DNA from: Ectocarpus siliculosus
Lineage: Eukaryota; Sar; Phaeophyceae; Ectocarpales; Ectocarpaceae
DNA: 64,000 nt
NCBI GenBank assembly: GCA_000310025.1
Contig: FN648069.1
Location: 946,782-1,010,781 of the forward strand
Direction of reading: 5' to 3'
Shown here piece by piece: positions 21,283-32,204 of the stretch. How positions within the stretch are numbered: the stretch's first letter is position 1; each line of letters begins with the position of its first letter. The notes beneath the pieces were generated by a model that was not told the origin of the DNA, searched no databases, and saw only the letters and a program-made list of their open reading frames with translations. Position numbers and translations under genes: made by a program.

Positions 21283-23759
21283 TGTCTCCTCCTGCGTTGT
21301 CGACTACTGGAGTCTGCTAGGTTAGCGTGCCTTGCGTTAGCTGGCGAAGGGTTAGTGTTAGAAACCCCCGCTCCCGGGTGTAACGGGGCTCCCAGTCTGG
21401 TTCCGAGGCGATGCCGGTGGCGTAGCCGGTTGAGCTTTGCGGCCGTTCACTCCACAAGCCCGTTGGACCCGCCTACCTCTCCTTCAGTTCATCTGGCAGC
21501 AGCTCGACCTGTGCCGGCCATTATTCCATGCATTAAAACCCTGCCAGGGGTAAACAACAAAATTCCAAAATGTTCCGTTACATGTACAGCTTACGCACGC
21601 GCGCACCTGTTCGTGGTCTGGGCTCGTCGTTGTCTCTTGACTTCTGTTGCATAAGATTTAATACTCTGTACGGGCATGCTTTTGCACCTGATCGCGTGAC
21701 GGACTGAAACCTGTTTAACTACACATGTAGTATATAACCTGACTCTGTATTCTGCGGTGTTTAACTTTGTCGGACGGTGCACGTAGCTGAGCGACCCGGG
21801 TCATGTTTGGCTCGTAGATGACAAAGCACCGTGGTTAATTTGAAATTGAAGACAGTCGTATACTACTTGCCCTCTTGAAGCCCAAACTCTGTAAAACGTG
21901 TCGTGAATTCTTTTACCCTGAGCAGGCGTGGTTGTATCGGGCGTTTCCATAGTATAGGGGTCGGGATGGTACATCCAATGTGCAACATGCACAAGGTTGC
22001 ATTCGGACCCAAGGCGTGGGCTATCCTGAAATTTGAATTTTGAACACACCATGCTTATCCCCTGCCACACATAATCGCTTCACACCTTTTGCATTAGGTG
22101 GCAACACGACCTGGGTATATGTCGCCAGCATTCTTAGCCTGCAAGGCAACAACCTCGCACTGAGGTCGGTTCGTGTGTGAAGCTCCCTCCTTGATCTTGG
22201 AGCTGCTGCAGTGTCGTACGCTCTAGGTCAAGTCCAACTTTCTCAAGGCATCGTGCGTAACTGAAGGTATGAAGCATAGCCTACTGTACCGTGACATCGT
22301 GTTTACATATCTCTCTTGAAAACTGGACAGTTGAGCCTCTCGTTCGCCCTCTAGAGCCGGTGCTAGGTGTGGAGGTCTGTTGCCGAGCGAGCGGCCTGAT
22401 CAGAGGGGTTTCAACAGGGGTTGCTTTCCCGTTGGAAGCGTTTTTGTTCACACTTAACTCTCTTCTTTTTTCAGCCGTGCAGCACTGTTGCGCGACGCGG
22501 AAGTAGCTGCTGTGATGGGGGGGGAAACTTTAGCTGATGCCTTGTAGTTTGGTCGGATCAAGTGTGTTTCGGGATCACTCTCTGTGGGTGACGATATCGG
22601 TGATTCGGTGAGCGATTCTTTTCTCTGGGTCCCGGCTCACCGGCACACTGAAGGCAAGTAGTATGGGGGCTTGCTCATCGCGGGGGGTCGACCCCTTATG
22701 TTGGCGCTTCAACGCGGCGAAAAACAAACAAACAGAACGCTGTGTTCTTCACAGGCCATTTCGTGCGGGGCCTCGTTTAATTGCTCTGCTCAGATTGGCG
22801 TCGTAACAACCAGCTACCTCTTTAGTCACACACCCAATCTGCATAACCTCCAAGTCCCGTTAGAGATCACTCCCTGACGGCTGAGTAAACCGCTTCCGCC
22901 GTGTCGCGGCTCGACCGGTACACTGAAGCGAACTAGTTTCGGGGGCTAATCGTGGGGGGTCCACCCCTTCTGCGTGCGCCCCAACGGCTCAAAATAAAAT
23001 TAAAAACTGAACCAAATAACATTGTGAATAGGTTGCGTGTTTGCCGACTGCAAAACGGGGCAAAACGCTGGTGATTACCCAGATTCACACCCCGCCTGCG
23101 ATGAGCGGGGGCCTCAGAGAGAGGGGCCCGCTGTGTGGCCACGGTTCAGAGTTTGTGCAAGCTTCCCTTACGTTATGTCCGAGCATTGACGAGCGCCTGA
23201 CCTCGTTTGTCGAAACCGTGTGACGTTTTTAACTCTTGGGTGGGCTCTACCTTCAAGTGGAGAAAGCTGCATCGTCGCTTGGGTGTTGCAGCCTTCAGCT
23301 ACAGCACCAGCTCGCGCCCATCTCGCGGTTGAAGGTGATATGTATACATGGAGTGTGCGGCTGTCCGCCATCACTTCCTCTTTCTTCGCGTTACCTTTCA
23401 CCAGAACAACCAACGACATGACCGAAGCGGCAAATGTTTGTAACGACATTTTTTCGATACAAAAAACATACGTATATTGCGGGGTATTGCGCTTGATTTT
23501 TCTGCGCCTCCACCCCTCCGAACGCGCCACCCGCGCCTTGGTCGGGTGAGAGATCTGGCGCCCGCTGGGCCGTGTGTCTCGCTCTCCCCTCTCCGCAAGA
23601 AGCGGGGGCCTGGTTGAGAAATCGTGTCTTTTCCGTTGAATCCGTTGGATTGAACGCGCAATTCCGACTGGTCACTTCCGGCCTCCTTGTGCCACACGGG
23701 CGCCGATGCCTCGGAAAAAGCAAATATTTTGCTCCCGCTTGCTTTGTGTCTGGTAGAAT
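21283..23759. other. No recognisable gene; one imperfect direct repeat
   Basis: About 22610-22740 and 22880-23020 are diverged direct copies. Both have a CGGCTC.CCGG.ACACTGAAG motif, then GGGGGCT(T/A), then GGGGGGTC.ACCCCTT. No frame shows a known domain. Confidence 0.45.
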
Positions 23760-24887
23760 ATCACATTCGAGTAGCAAACATGAGTGCCTTGGTAGCCAAC
23801 CTCGAGCTAAAGTAAAAAACCCTCAACGAGGCGTCGACGAATATCAGACGCTGTTTCAAAACTGTCGGGATGTAGGAATGGTAGACGTCCGTGTGCAGCT
23901 GGGCGAGGGTCATGGTACTAGGGAGTACGTGTGTGTGTGTTCTGACAGCGCCAGTGGTTTCCATGGAAGAAACCCATACTTTTGAGGGCAAAACCCGCCT
24001 CGTGTTCAGGGGGTTACTGGCGGCGTGGACCCGAATTTCACTTGACATTACCACAAGATGTGATGACGTGCTGCTATATCAACAGCTCACAGGGGCGTTT
24101 CATGCAGTATGCGAAGAAGATTGAGGATAGCGTGGCCAGGTTCTCCCGTAGGAAGAGCGATCCGCACCTTGCAGTCGTGTACGACTTGTTTCCTACCATC
24201 AACAAGGTGTGGTCTTTCATGAGGGGGACATGTTGTACGTTCTGAACGGAGTGAATCTCCGCAGCGGCGGGGAGCATCCTCGAGTGTCGGGCGGCTTGAT
24301 TGATGTTAATCTCTTGACTTCACCGTTGCAAGTGGAGAACGTGCTGCTGCTCCATCACCTTTCCTGAGTGCGATATTCAACAAGGCTTTTACCCAGATGT
24401 ACCGCTACAACTTTTGCCTGGGGGGTGCTCGAAGGCGATGACCAAAAGTGCTCCGGGTGCAAAAGATACTACTGCAGACTGCAAAGACAAGGCGTGGGGG
24501 ATGTGCAAGCCGGGCTGTGTTTCAAAATAATACGAGGATGTTTCTTGAAAAGACGTTTCGCCGGCCTTGCTGACCGATGAGACTCCGCCGAGAAAGCAGG
24601 GATGATGGACTACTCGCACGATGGATGAATTTATCCTACATGGGACTTCCTACATCGTATTGGCCCTTCTTCGTACTACTTTGTATTTCGGTGGTGAAGT
24701 TTGCCGCAGAATGTTGACTTTTTTCTATTGTCGACGCTTCCAAAGATACAAAGATTTAGATCTCCACACGCGATGCGCGATTCGAGTACTACCCACTCTC
24801 TCTCGCTCAAGATTTGATCTTTTTGCGGGACGCCCTACCAAACACGGTACTTGCAAGCCAATCGAAGGAGCAGCCACAAGTAAGTGA
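23760..24887 (+). other. Partly coding sequence of an unrecognised protein (exons or relic)
   Basis: Successive plus-strand frames read like real protein but change phase. About 23980-24240 contains a well-composed segment with QGRFMQYAKKIEDSVARF and a following DLFPTINKVWSF. About 24355-24530 contains FPECDIQQGFYPDVPLQLLP and a Cys pattern CKDKAWGMCKPGC. 24621-24887 is a further open segment. I do not recognise the family. Lying only 130 bp before the receptor gene, it could be a neighbouring decayed gene or upstream exons, although no splice path was defensible. Confidence 0.35.
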
Positions 24888-25022
24888 CGACATAGTTGCC
24901 GGGGTCGTCGATGAAACTGTCGGCAATCACTCCTAGTTCACCCGCTACCCTTCGCTCGGGTTGCCACCGTCAGGTGCGGCATAAACACGCAGGATCAAGT
25001 TGCGGTGGCCAAAGCCGAGAAG

Positions 25023-28021
25023 ATGGCTTCCAGCGGTGCTCCAGAAGAGGCCGCCAGGGTTTTCCTGAAGATGGGATCGACCGCGGCGGACATCGTTATG
25101 TTTACGGAGGAGTTAGGTGGTGAGGTTCCCGTGGTTGGCGCCGTGTTGAAGACGCTTAAAGCCATCCGGTTGAGGTTTGAAGCCGTTCAAAGCAATACGG
25201 AGAGGCTGAAGGCGTTGGAAGAGCGGTGCACGTACGTCACGGCGTGCGTCATCGTCAAGTGGAGGCAAACCTCGAGCTCGGAGATGAATGTAGCCCCGCT
25301 GGAGTCCTGCGTCAACGCCGCGGAAGATTTCATCGCGCGGTGTAGCCGACGAGGGTTGTGTGGACGTTGCACGAAGGCCTCAAGCGACAACGACGAGCTT
25401 TTGACCTTGAACTCGCGTGTCGACAGTCTGACTGGAGATTTGGGTCTCGCGGGCATTGCCAGCCTGGACGCAAAGGTCGATGACTTAAAGGCGATGTTGG
25501 TGAGTTTTGCTAGTGATTCTTGCCCGTTCACCATACTCTTCTCTACACCCCGTCAGCTCCCAGAAAAATTGAATGTGCGTTGTCCTGCAAGTGGCACGAA
25601 TCTCTTAGTGCTTCTGTACGGTATTAGATGGCGTTGTTTTTTCGCCCAAGGTCTGCGCGAGAATCGTATTTGAAGATTACCTTTCGCCCAAGCCGAGCAT
25701 CTGCTTGAACCCGTGGCTTGCGCCAGTGCGCACCAACTGTTACACCGGTATTTAAGTACGATGAACGACTGTTAAGATCAAGAACGTGACGTTCATCCAC
25801 AACACAAAGTTCACGTTCTCAACAATTTCCGTGGTGCTCATGTGCAACGAGGCAGGCGGAAGTGATTGCACAGAACACAATGCCAGCCTCTGTCCCGGTG
25901 GCCGCAGTGCCAAACGGAAAGCCGGTCGAACATTCCTGGCACGTCGCACGCGATAGGGTCGTGGATGCCGTGTACGAGCACCTCTCTTGTGGGCAAACGC
26001 CACAAGTGGTGGGATTAGTCGGTCGGAGCGGCTCAGGGAAGACCACGTGCGCCGCGTCTATCGTCGGAGAGTCGACAGGCAGACGCCATCAGAACGAAAC
26101 CGGGGACCAAATGCTTCGGCGTTTAAACCGGGTTCGGGAGCACTTTCGCGACGGGGTGGTTTGGCTACGGGTTGGCAGGGGTGGCGGGTCAGCGGAGCGC
26201 GTCCCCGCCCTGATGTCACAGCTGGCGAAGACGGTTTTCGAAGACCTTAAACATAGTTACGGGTTTGCCCCTGGAGCGTCACCCACTGGAGGTGGCTCGG
26301 CCTTCATCAGCGACTTTGTTCGGGGGAAAGGATCGGCCGCGGGACGAAAACGCTGTCTAGTTGTCGCTGATGATGTCTGGGAAGTCGACATTCTAGAGGA
26401 GCTTCGACACACGGGCATGTGGGTTCTTTTCACGAGCCGCGACCCTGACTTGGTGGAGAGAGTGGAAGGCAGCGTAGTCCCGGTCGACCAACTTTCTAAG
26501 GCTGAAGCAGAATGCCTCCTCCGGGGCGCTGCCGAGCTGTCGACTGGATCCAGCCTCCCGTCAGCGGCGGCGCAGGTTATCGAGCGGTGTGACCGGATGG
26601 CAAACCGATTGGAATTTGTCGGCCGATGGAGTACTGTCAAGGGCAGCGATGACGAAGAGGACTGGGCGGAGGCTGTCTCGGCCATCGACGCCGAGATGAG
26701 TGCGATGGCGGGCGAAGCAAATGCGCAAAAAAGCGACGAGGATCTCTCCGGTGTCAAGCGTGTCGCTATCCTTCGCGCTGGCTTCCTCGATCTTGCTGCC
26801 CAGAATGGCTTCAACCCGTTGCTCTACCTTAGCCTTGCGGTCATGCCCGATGGCCGTGCTTTTGGGGCGAAAGAAGCGGCCGTGTTTCTTTTCGACGATT
26901 GGGCTGAAGAACGGGCTAGCCAGCGTAGGACCAGGCAGGCGGCCAAGGTCGTGGCCAACCTCGAACAGTGGGCGGTGGTAACGATGCATGGGAACTTGTT
27001 TCGAATGCACGATGCTCACTCAGACTTTGCGAGGAACAAGCTGAAGAGGAGCGAGGACGTGCGCGCGTCGGCCTTGAGGCGTTGGCGCGGTTTCACCTCC
27101 AGACTAGACACTATCCGTTCCATGGACTACTTTGAGATGGTCGATCTTTGGCACGCGACAGAGATGATAGGAGGGGAGAGTTGGCGCGTGTCACGCCCGT
27201 ACCATGTTGCTCTGGATTCTCTCCGAGACTCTAGTCCTGAGTGCATCCCCTCCCTGAAGGCCGTGGTCGAGTTCGGGATCAATGAATGTGCGTGGGAAGT
27301 CACGCATGACGTTGCGCTCCGGTTGCTCCGCGTGCAGAAGGATGCGGCGGTGGAACACGCAGAGGTACGGCACACCTTAGAATCTCTCATCCATTGTGCA
27401 AACGCCTTAAATCTAAACAGCGACGCGGATGCTCATCGTCGTGAGCTCTCGTTGATGGTGGACGCCGCCTGGGAGAACCGATCGAATACAGCTAGCTCTC
27501 CCCCAAGGCTTGTTGCGAAGCGATTATTGGAACGTGGCCAGCAATTGGCGATCACACGACGGCCCGACGAGGCTCATGAGGCTATCAGCGAAGCTTTGCG
27601 CCTCCAAGAAGAACGCAGCGGGGACTTCGAAAGGCTGGAGATATCGGCAACCCTGGAATTTTTAGCTATTGTTCTGGTGGATCTCAAGCGGTACAACGAA
27701 GGAGTGGAGGTTTACCAGCGATGTCTCCGTATCAAAGAGGATCTCTACGGACTCGAGCACTTACGGCTGACGGTAACACTGCATAACTTGGCTGTTTGTG
27801 CTCTAAAGCGTGGGGAACCGGGCGACGTCGAAAAAGCCAGCGAGCTCCTTCGTCGTGCTCTCAGCATCAAGGAAGTGAAAACAGGAGAGGATCATGTGGG
27901 GATGATTCGCACTTTACATTGGCTCCGCAGGTGTGCGGAAAAAGCGGGAGAACCCGAACAGCAAAGGCACTGGGAGGAGCGAATCAAAAGGCTCGAGGAT
28001 GCGAATACCGAACCCAAATAA
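25023..28021 (+). CDS. NLR-like receptor: MLKL/HeLo-like helical domain, NB-ARC ATPase, TPRs (two exons)
   Basis: Two exons, 25023-25499 and 25874-28021, encode about 874 residues. Exon 1 (159 residues) is all-helical. A GEVPVVGAVLKTLKAIRLRF segment, a charged ERLKALEERC helix and a C-terminal SRVDSLTGDL helix resemble the MLKL N-terminal/HeLo-like four-helix bundle used in cell-death executors. Exon 2 carries an intact NB-ARC module: Walker A GRSGSGKTT (codons from 26021), kinase-2 LVVADDVW (26357), sensor VLFTSRD, a divergent GLPL position (CDRMANRLEFVGRW) and MHD (27005). Three to four TPR helical pairs follow at about 27500-28010. Family knowledge: NB-ARC-TPR proteins are STAND ATPases proposed as pathogen receptors in brown algae. 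All nucleotide-binding motifs are intact and no stop interrupts either exon, so the gene looks functional. The frame is open upstream of the chosen ATG, so an extra 5' exon with an acceptor at 24992 is possible. Confidence 0.88.
25500..25873 (+). other. Phase-0 intron of the NLR-like gene
   Basis: The donor GTGAGT at 25500-25505 follows codon TTG of exon 1. The acceptor GATTGCACAG ends at 25873, followed by AAC ACA ATG in the exon 2 frame. Both sides are in phase 0. The 374-bp interior has stops in the exon 1 frame, so splicing is needed to join the domains. Splicing is inferred, not observed. Confidence 0.8.
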
Positions 28022-28904
28022 TTGGCGACGTTCTAAGGCGGATTGGGGATGAAAAAAAATCCCCGGGTTGTCGATCATCTCCCCACAGCTCGTGATCGAG
28101 GGCAGACCTCGGCAGGACACAAACTGCATCAGTTCCAGCCTACGTTGACGTTGCCGGTGTGCTTCCAACCAGCAACGGTGCCTACACGTGGTTCTATGCT
28201 GATTATATCAATACCAGTACAGATAGAGGATACCGGGGTTCGTGTGTACAACACCTGTGTGTATTTCATCGGGGATCGCACCGGTTGGAGAGATCGCATC
28301 GGTGTGCCGCCGTGAAAATACTCAACGAACTGATTTAATTGCATTTCCGCACCGGGGTCAGAGAGATGGCACCACGGGGGGGGGGGGGGGGACTCATCAA
28401 TTGTCCTGCATGCCCTAATCGTTAGACCATTGACTTCGCATCCCTACAAAGCCGGGACGGAGCACGCCGGGTTCTCACCGGACCAGGCTCTCACATCACC
28501 AAGCGCGAAGCGCCATGAGGTATTCGGCGAGTCGCATGAAGAGTGCGTTGCATCCTGCTAAGGGCGTTCGGCATCTTGTACTTACTTCCTTGCGTACGGA
28601 TGACAGCTGCGCATGACTTAATTTATTTTCTGGTTTCACTTCCAGAGACAGTTGTAAGCACTGTGTAACTGCCTCGAGGATGCTTGGCCATTGTAACACA
28701 ACGTGGTGCGACCATCCCCCTTGCGCGGAGTGAGGTTTCTCATCCCCGCACAACATGATCTACTCGACCACCATTATGGTTACCGCCAAAAAAAAAACAG
28801 AGGTAAAAAACAAAAACGGTAACCTGGTTGCCGAGTTCACGAAGTGAATTGGCTTGTTTTACAACGTCGTTGCCAAGCGACGAAAACCCAACCCCGACGG
28901 CAAA
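28022..28904. other. 3' flank of the NLR-like gene; no further gene seen
   Basis: Contains a G run at about 28377-28391 followed by a CATGCCCTAATCGTTAGACCATTGAC segment. That segment resembles sequence after the G run at 32165 and at 33110, so it may be a fragment of the same dispersed repeat. No coding sequence is supported. Confidence 0.45.
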
Positions 28905-31480
28905 CACCGGCGGGGGGGGGGTGGACTATTTTTGTTGAAGGGCATCGTAGCAAATTTTCGTTAGAACCACTCAGTCGACTGTTTGTGCACACCAAGTGTT
29001 ATTCTCTAGCGTGTGTATGTCGAGACGGCAAGTATGAACATGGCCGCATTTTCCCGATACTGTAGGAGGTGTTCATACGCAGTGGACCCCTGCTGAGCCA
29101 GTGCAATTACACTTTGCTGAGGACCATAGTTTCCAGTTTATGCTGAGGCGATCTACGCTCTAGACAGGTTCCAGGTGTTGGCCTCCTCCGCCATGGGTAG
29201 TAGTAGTGGCAGGTAGGGGTACGACGACGAGTGTTAGTCGTAGAAAGCGATGAAGAATTTCAAGCTGACTCCGTTTCATAGGTTTTGTGCGTTTTCGGAG
29301 GACGGATATCCGCCTGTGTCCGAAGGAAACTCCCACAGGGCGGGGTCATGCTTTGCTGGTGCCCGATGTGGTGGGGGTGAAATATCTTGACACAGCCCCT
29401 CACAAGTAGGGGCACCGGTCCTGTAAAGCTCGGATTCGCACCCCCAGCGATGTCTGTAGTGCAGGTTTCACATACAACACAGGCCTTTGCAAACAAGCCG
29501 TCAGGTTGGCGCTAGGGAGATATTTTAACACGGCAAAGTATCGTTAGTGCTGAGCTTCTTACAGATATTGGCGCTACACCGTTCTGAGACATGTATGTGC
29601 CGAGAGCAGGATGTTTGCGTTGCGCGTGTATCCGTGAACGTCTGCTCGAGTACAATTTTATGTGTCGTCGGGGGAAGGGGCGATAGCAAAACGTGACATA
29701 TTTTGTGTCTCTCCCAAGTTTTGCTTGGGGAGACTCGCGCCCGTTTCGTTACCAATGCCTTCTTTCTGATTATTTTCGATTCGTTCGAGTCTGTTGTGCA
29801 ATGATGCCATTTGATTTCCTTTTCCGTTGCAAGCTTGTGACCACACGGTAATTTTTGTGATGGCAAACGATCAGAAGGACGACACCTCGCCTGGTGTCCA
29901 CCATATTCATTCACCTTCTTGACAGATTGCCGAGAATGTGTACAGCAGGCCTCTGCACCGCCCAGTTCATCTTCCTTGAGTAGCCATTAAATTCCCCGCT
30001 CTAGTATAGTCTACGTGGTGGGGTGTAGCCGGAGAACCATCCTAACAGAACCTCTCCAGCAATCACTGAAATGTTGTGTAGTGCGGGAAACCCGCGGTTG
30101 CTGAGGTGAAAGAGGAAACTCAACGGAGATAAGGGGAAACACGAACACTGGTGTGAGAATCAAATCCTAAACCAAATTGAACCCACCATCATTCCATTAC
30201 ACACATCGACCCATATCCTGAATCTCGGAGCCCGATGTGGGCAAAGTCAATCAATGTGCGGAGGCCGCCATGCAACTCATACGAGCGACACTACGGCGGG
30301 TGACATACTGACAGAGCCTTGGCACTAGGAATGAACCGGACATACTTAGGCATTGCTATGTTGGCCTGTGGAGTTCGATAAGAATCCTTAATAGGCTGTC
30401 CTCACACGCCTGTTCTTTTTGTGCAAACATGCTTTAGGCTTCCACATCGACCATGGATTCTGAGACAAACTACTCTGCTGAACATACATTATTTCCTTTC
30501 CTACCCGGTGTTCTCGCGTGTTCACAGTAAAGAGAAAGACATCGACCGGTTGTATGCATTTTTATTAACTTGCTTTGGGGGGCAGACACGTTGGATGTAC
30601 CTACGGCAGTGCATCCGTGTTTCTTGTCGGCAGGAGATGAATGATCCCTGCCATCGATGGTTGATTTCCGGGCGCCTTTTTCGTGCCGAACTGGAACTCG
30701 TTTGCGGACCCGAACTCACTTTGATGTTTAGAGGCCACTTCCAGCGAACGGCATACCGGGAGCAAATCGCGCTCTACTATTTAGTAACGATGTTTCACGC
30801 ACACGCTCTGTAGGGCGGGTGCTCCTCTCCTTTTCTGTGTTTCTTCGTGTCTTTGCATCTTGCCCTCTTGTTCGCATGGCTTGGGAGAGGATGTAGCACA
30901 CATATATATATAGTAGGGGTACCGTGACGAAAAAAAATGAAGTCGCCGCTCCAGGAACCAGGCATCACAGCAGTCAGTCCCTGGTCCCTGGTCCCTGCGT
31001 CCTACGTCCCCCTTGGACCTTGGACGGAAAACGGAATACACCCTTCGATACCCACCTCCTGGATTTCGCAACACCTGTTCGTAAAGCTTGACCGATGGCT
31101 ACATCTGAAGGTGAAGGGGTTGGGCAGTACCTGTTGCGGTGGGACGTCAGAGTGCCGTGGCAGTCCAGAAAATGGTTGCGACAACGATTCAAACTCTGCA
31201 GGCTTATGCTTTGTACCAACACCCCAACATCACCGTGCTTGGCAGTACAGCAGTGTGGCATTGTTCCTGCTCCCTTCGCCGCGCCCACTCCCCTACGAAG
31301 ATTCCTGCTACAGCAGTGTACTATCGTAATGGTGCAGGTTAGGGCAACGGCACGGTGGTGTCGCACACCTCGGGGTTGTGGCACCACCAGCGTGCGCAAG
31401 AAATGCAAGGGGCGGCGTGATTGTATTGCAAATTTCATTTTTTTTTTTTTTGAATCCGCGAACTCGGTGCGGTAACGCCG
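28905..31480. repeat. Segmental duplication block A
   Basis: Homologous in order to block B (about 54115-56030) and block C (about 62245-63990). Shared landmarks are GTGTGTATGTCGAGACGGC (29010 / 54215 / 62337), GGTGTTCAT.CGCAG.GGACC, CGTCGGGGGAAGGGGCGATAG or its variants (29668 / 54910 / 63150), and TCTGAAGGTGA.GGG.TGGGCAGTACCTG (31107 / 55937 / 63616). Block A has lost or never had the adjacent FNIP-repeat gene. Short frames inside are not conserved as protein between blocks, so it is treated as non-coding. Confidence 0.75.
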
Positions 31481-32204
31481 TATGCTATACCCGTTGGGGG
31501 TGTAGGATTGTGCGCAATCGCAAGTCTGGGCCACTCAAATGAGTCGTACGTCGTATATTGTATGGCGGTTAGTACCCGGGTTGCAGGTTCCACTAATAGC
31601 GAAAGTTGACAACAAAGAGGGGCTCCGTGAAACTCGATGGTGCCCCACGTGAGCCCCCATGATTTGTTTCCCTGTGACACCACCATCTGGCGTAAACACC
31701 TTTGCCACCGCTGGTGTTCCCAAAACAGATGGCTATGTGCTATGAAACCTACAGGATACTTCAAGCATGTTGTCTTCTACACGCGCGACGTAGTTTTTAC
31801 ACTGGTTTCGATCTGAACCTGGTAAATGCCATGCTATCAAAAGTGAAAGAGCTGTCGGTTCAAGCCTGTTTCGTACATGTAGCTCCCAACACCAAACTTC
31901 ACGCTGCTAGATCACCGTTATATATACAGAACGCGCCACCACTTAAGAACTTAGCAGTTAAGAACTTGAGCCTCAAACAATCCAAAATCTAAGAACTTGG
32001 TCATAAGAACATATGCTCAGTCCCGACGTTGTATTAAAAACAAGAACCCGGTCGGTGTACCAATGCGCATAGAGATAAGAACGGAGCCCCAAAACGCGGC
32101 GGCTGCAAGATAAGAACTCAGGAGGCTGTGGGTGACCCAAACAGCAGTTAGTTTCTGATTGCGAGGCGGGGGGGGGGGGGGGAGAGAGGACCTCGTGATG
32201 AATT
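31481..32204. repeat. TAAGAAC-rich sequence, left side
   Basis: The first 450 bp hold nothing recognisable. From about 31940 to 32120 the motif TAAGAAC (or AAGAAC) recurs seven or eight times at irregular spacing of 15-45 bp, then a G run of about 16 follows at 32168-32183. The same motif cluster reappears at 33985-34090, so the tandem pair between them is bracketed by it. Confidence 0.6.

Noticed and set aside
29260-29496. Minus-strand ORF with several Cys, similar frames in blocks B and C
   Set aside because: The reading frame is not preserved between the three duplicated blocks; the similarity is at DNA level only.
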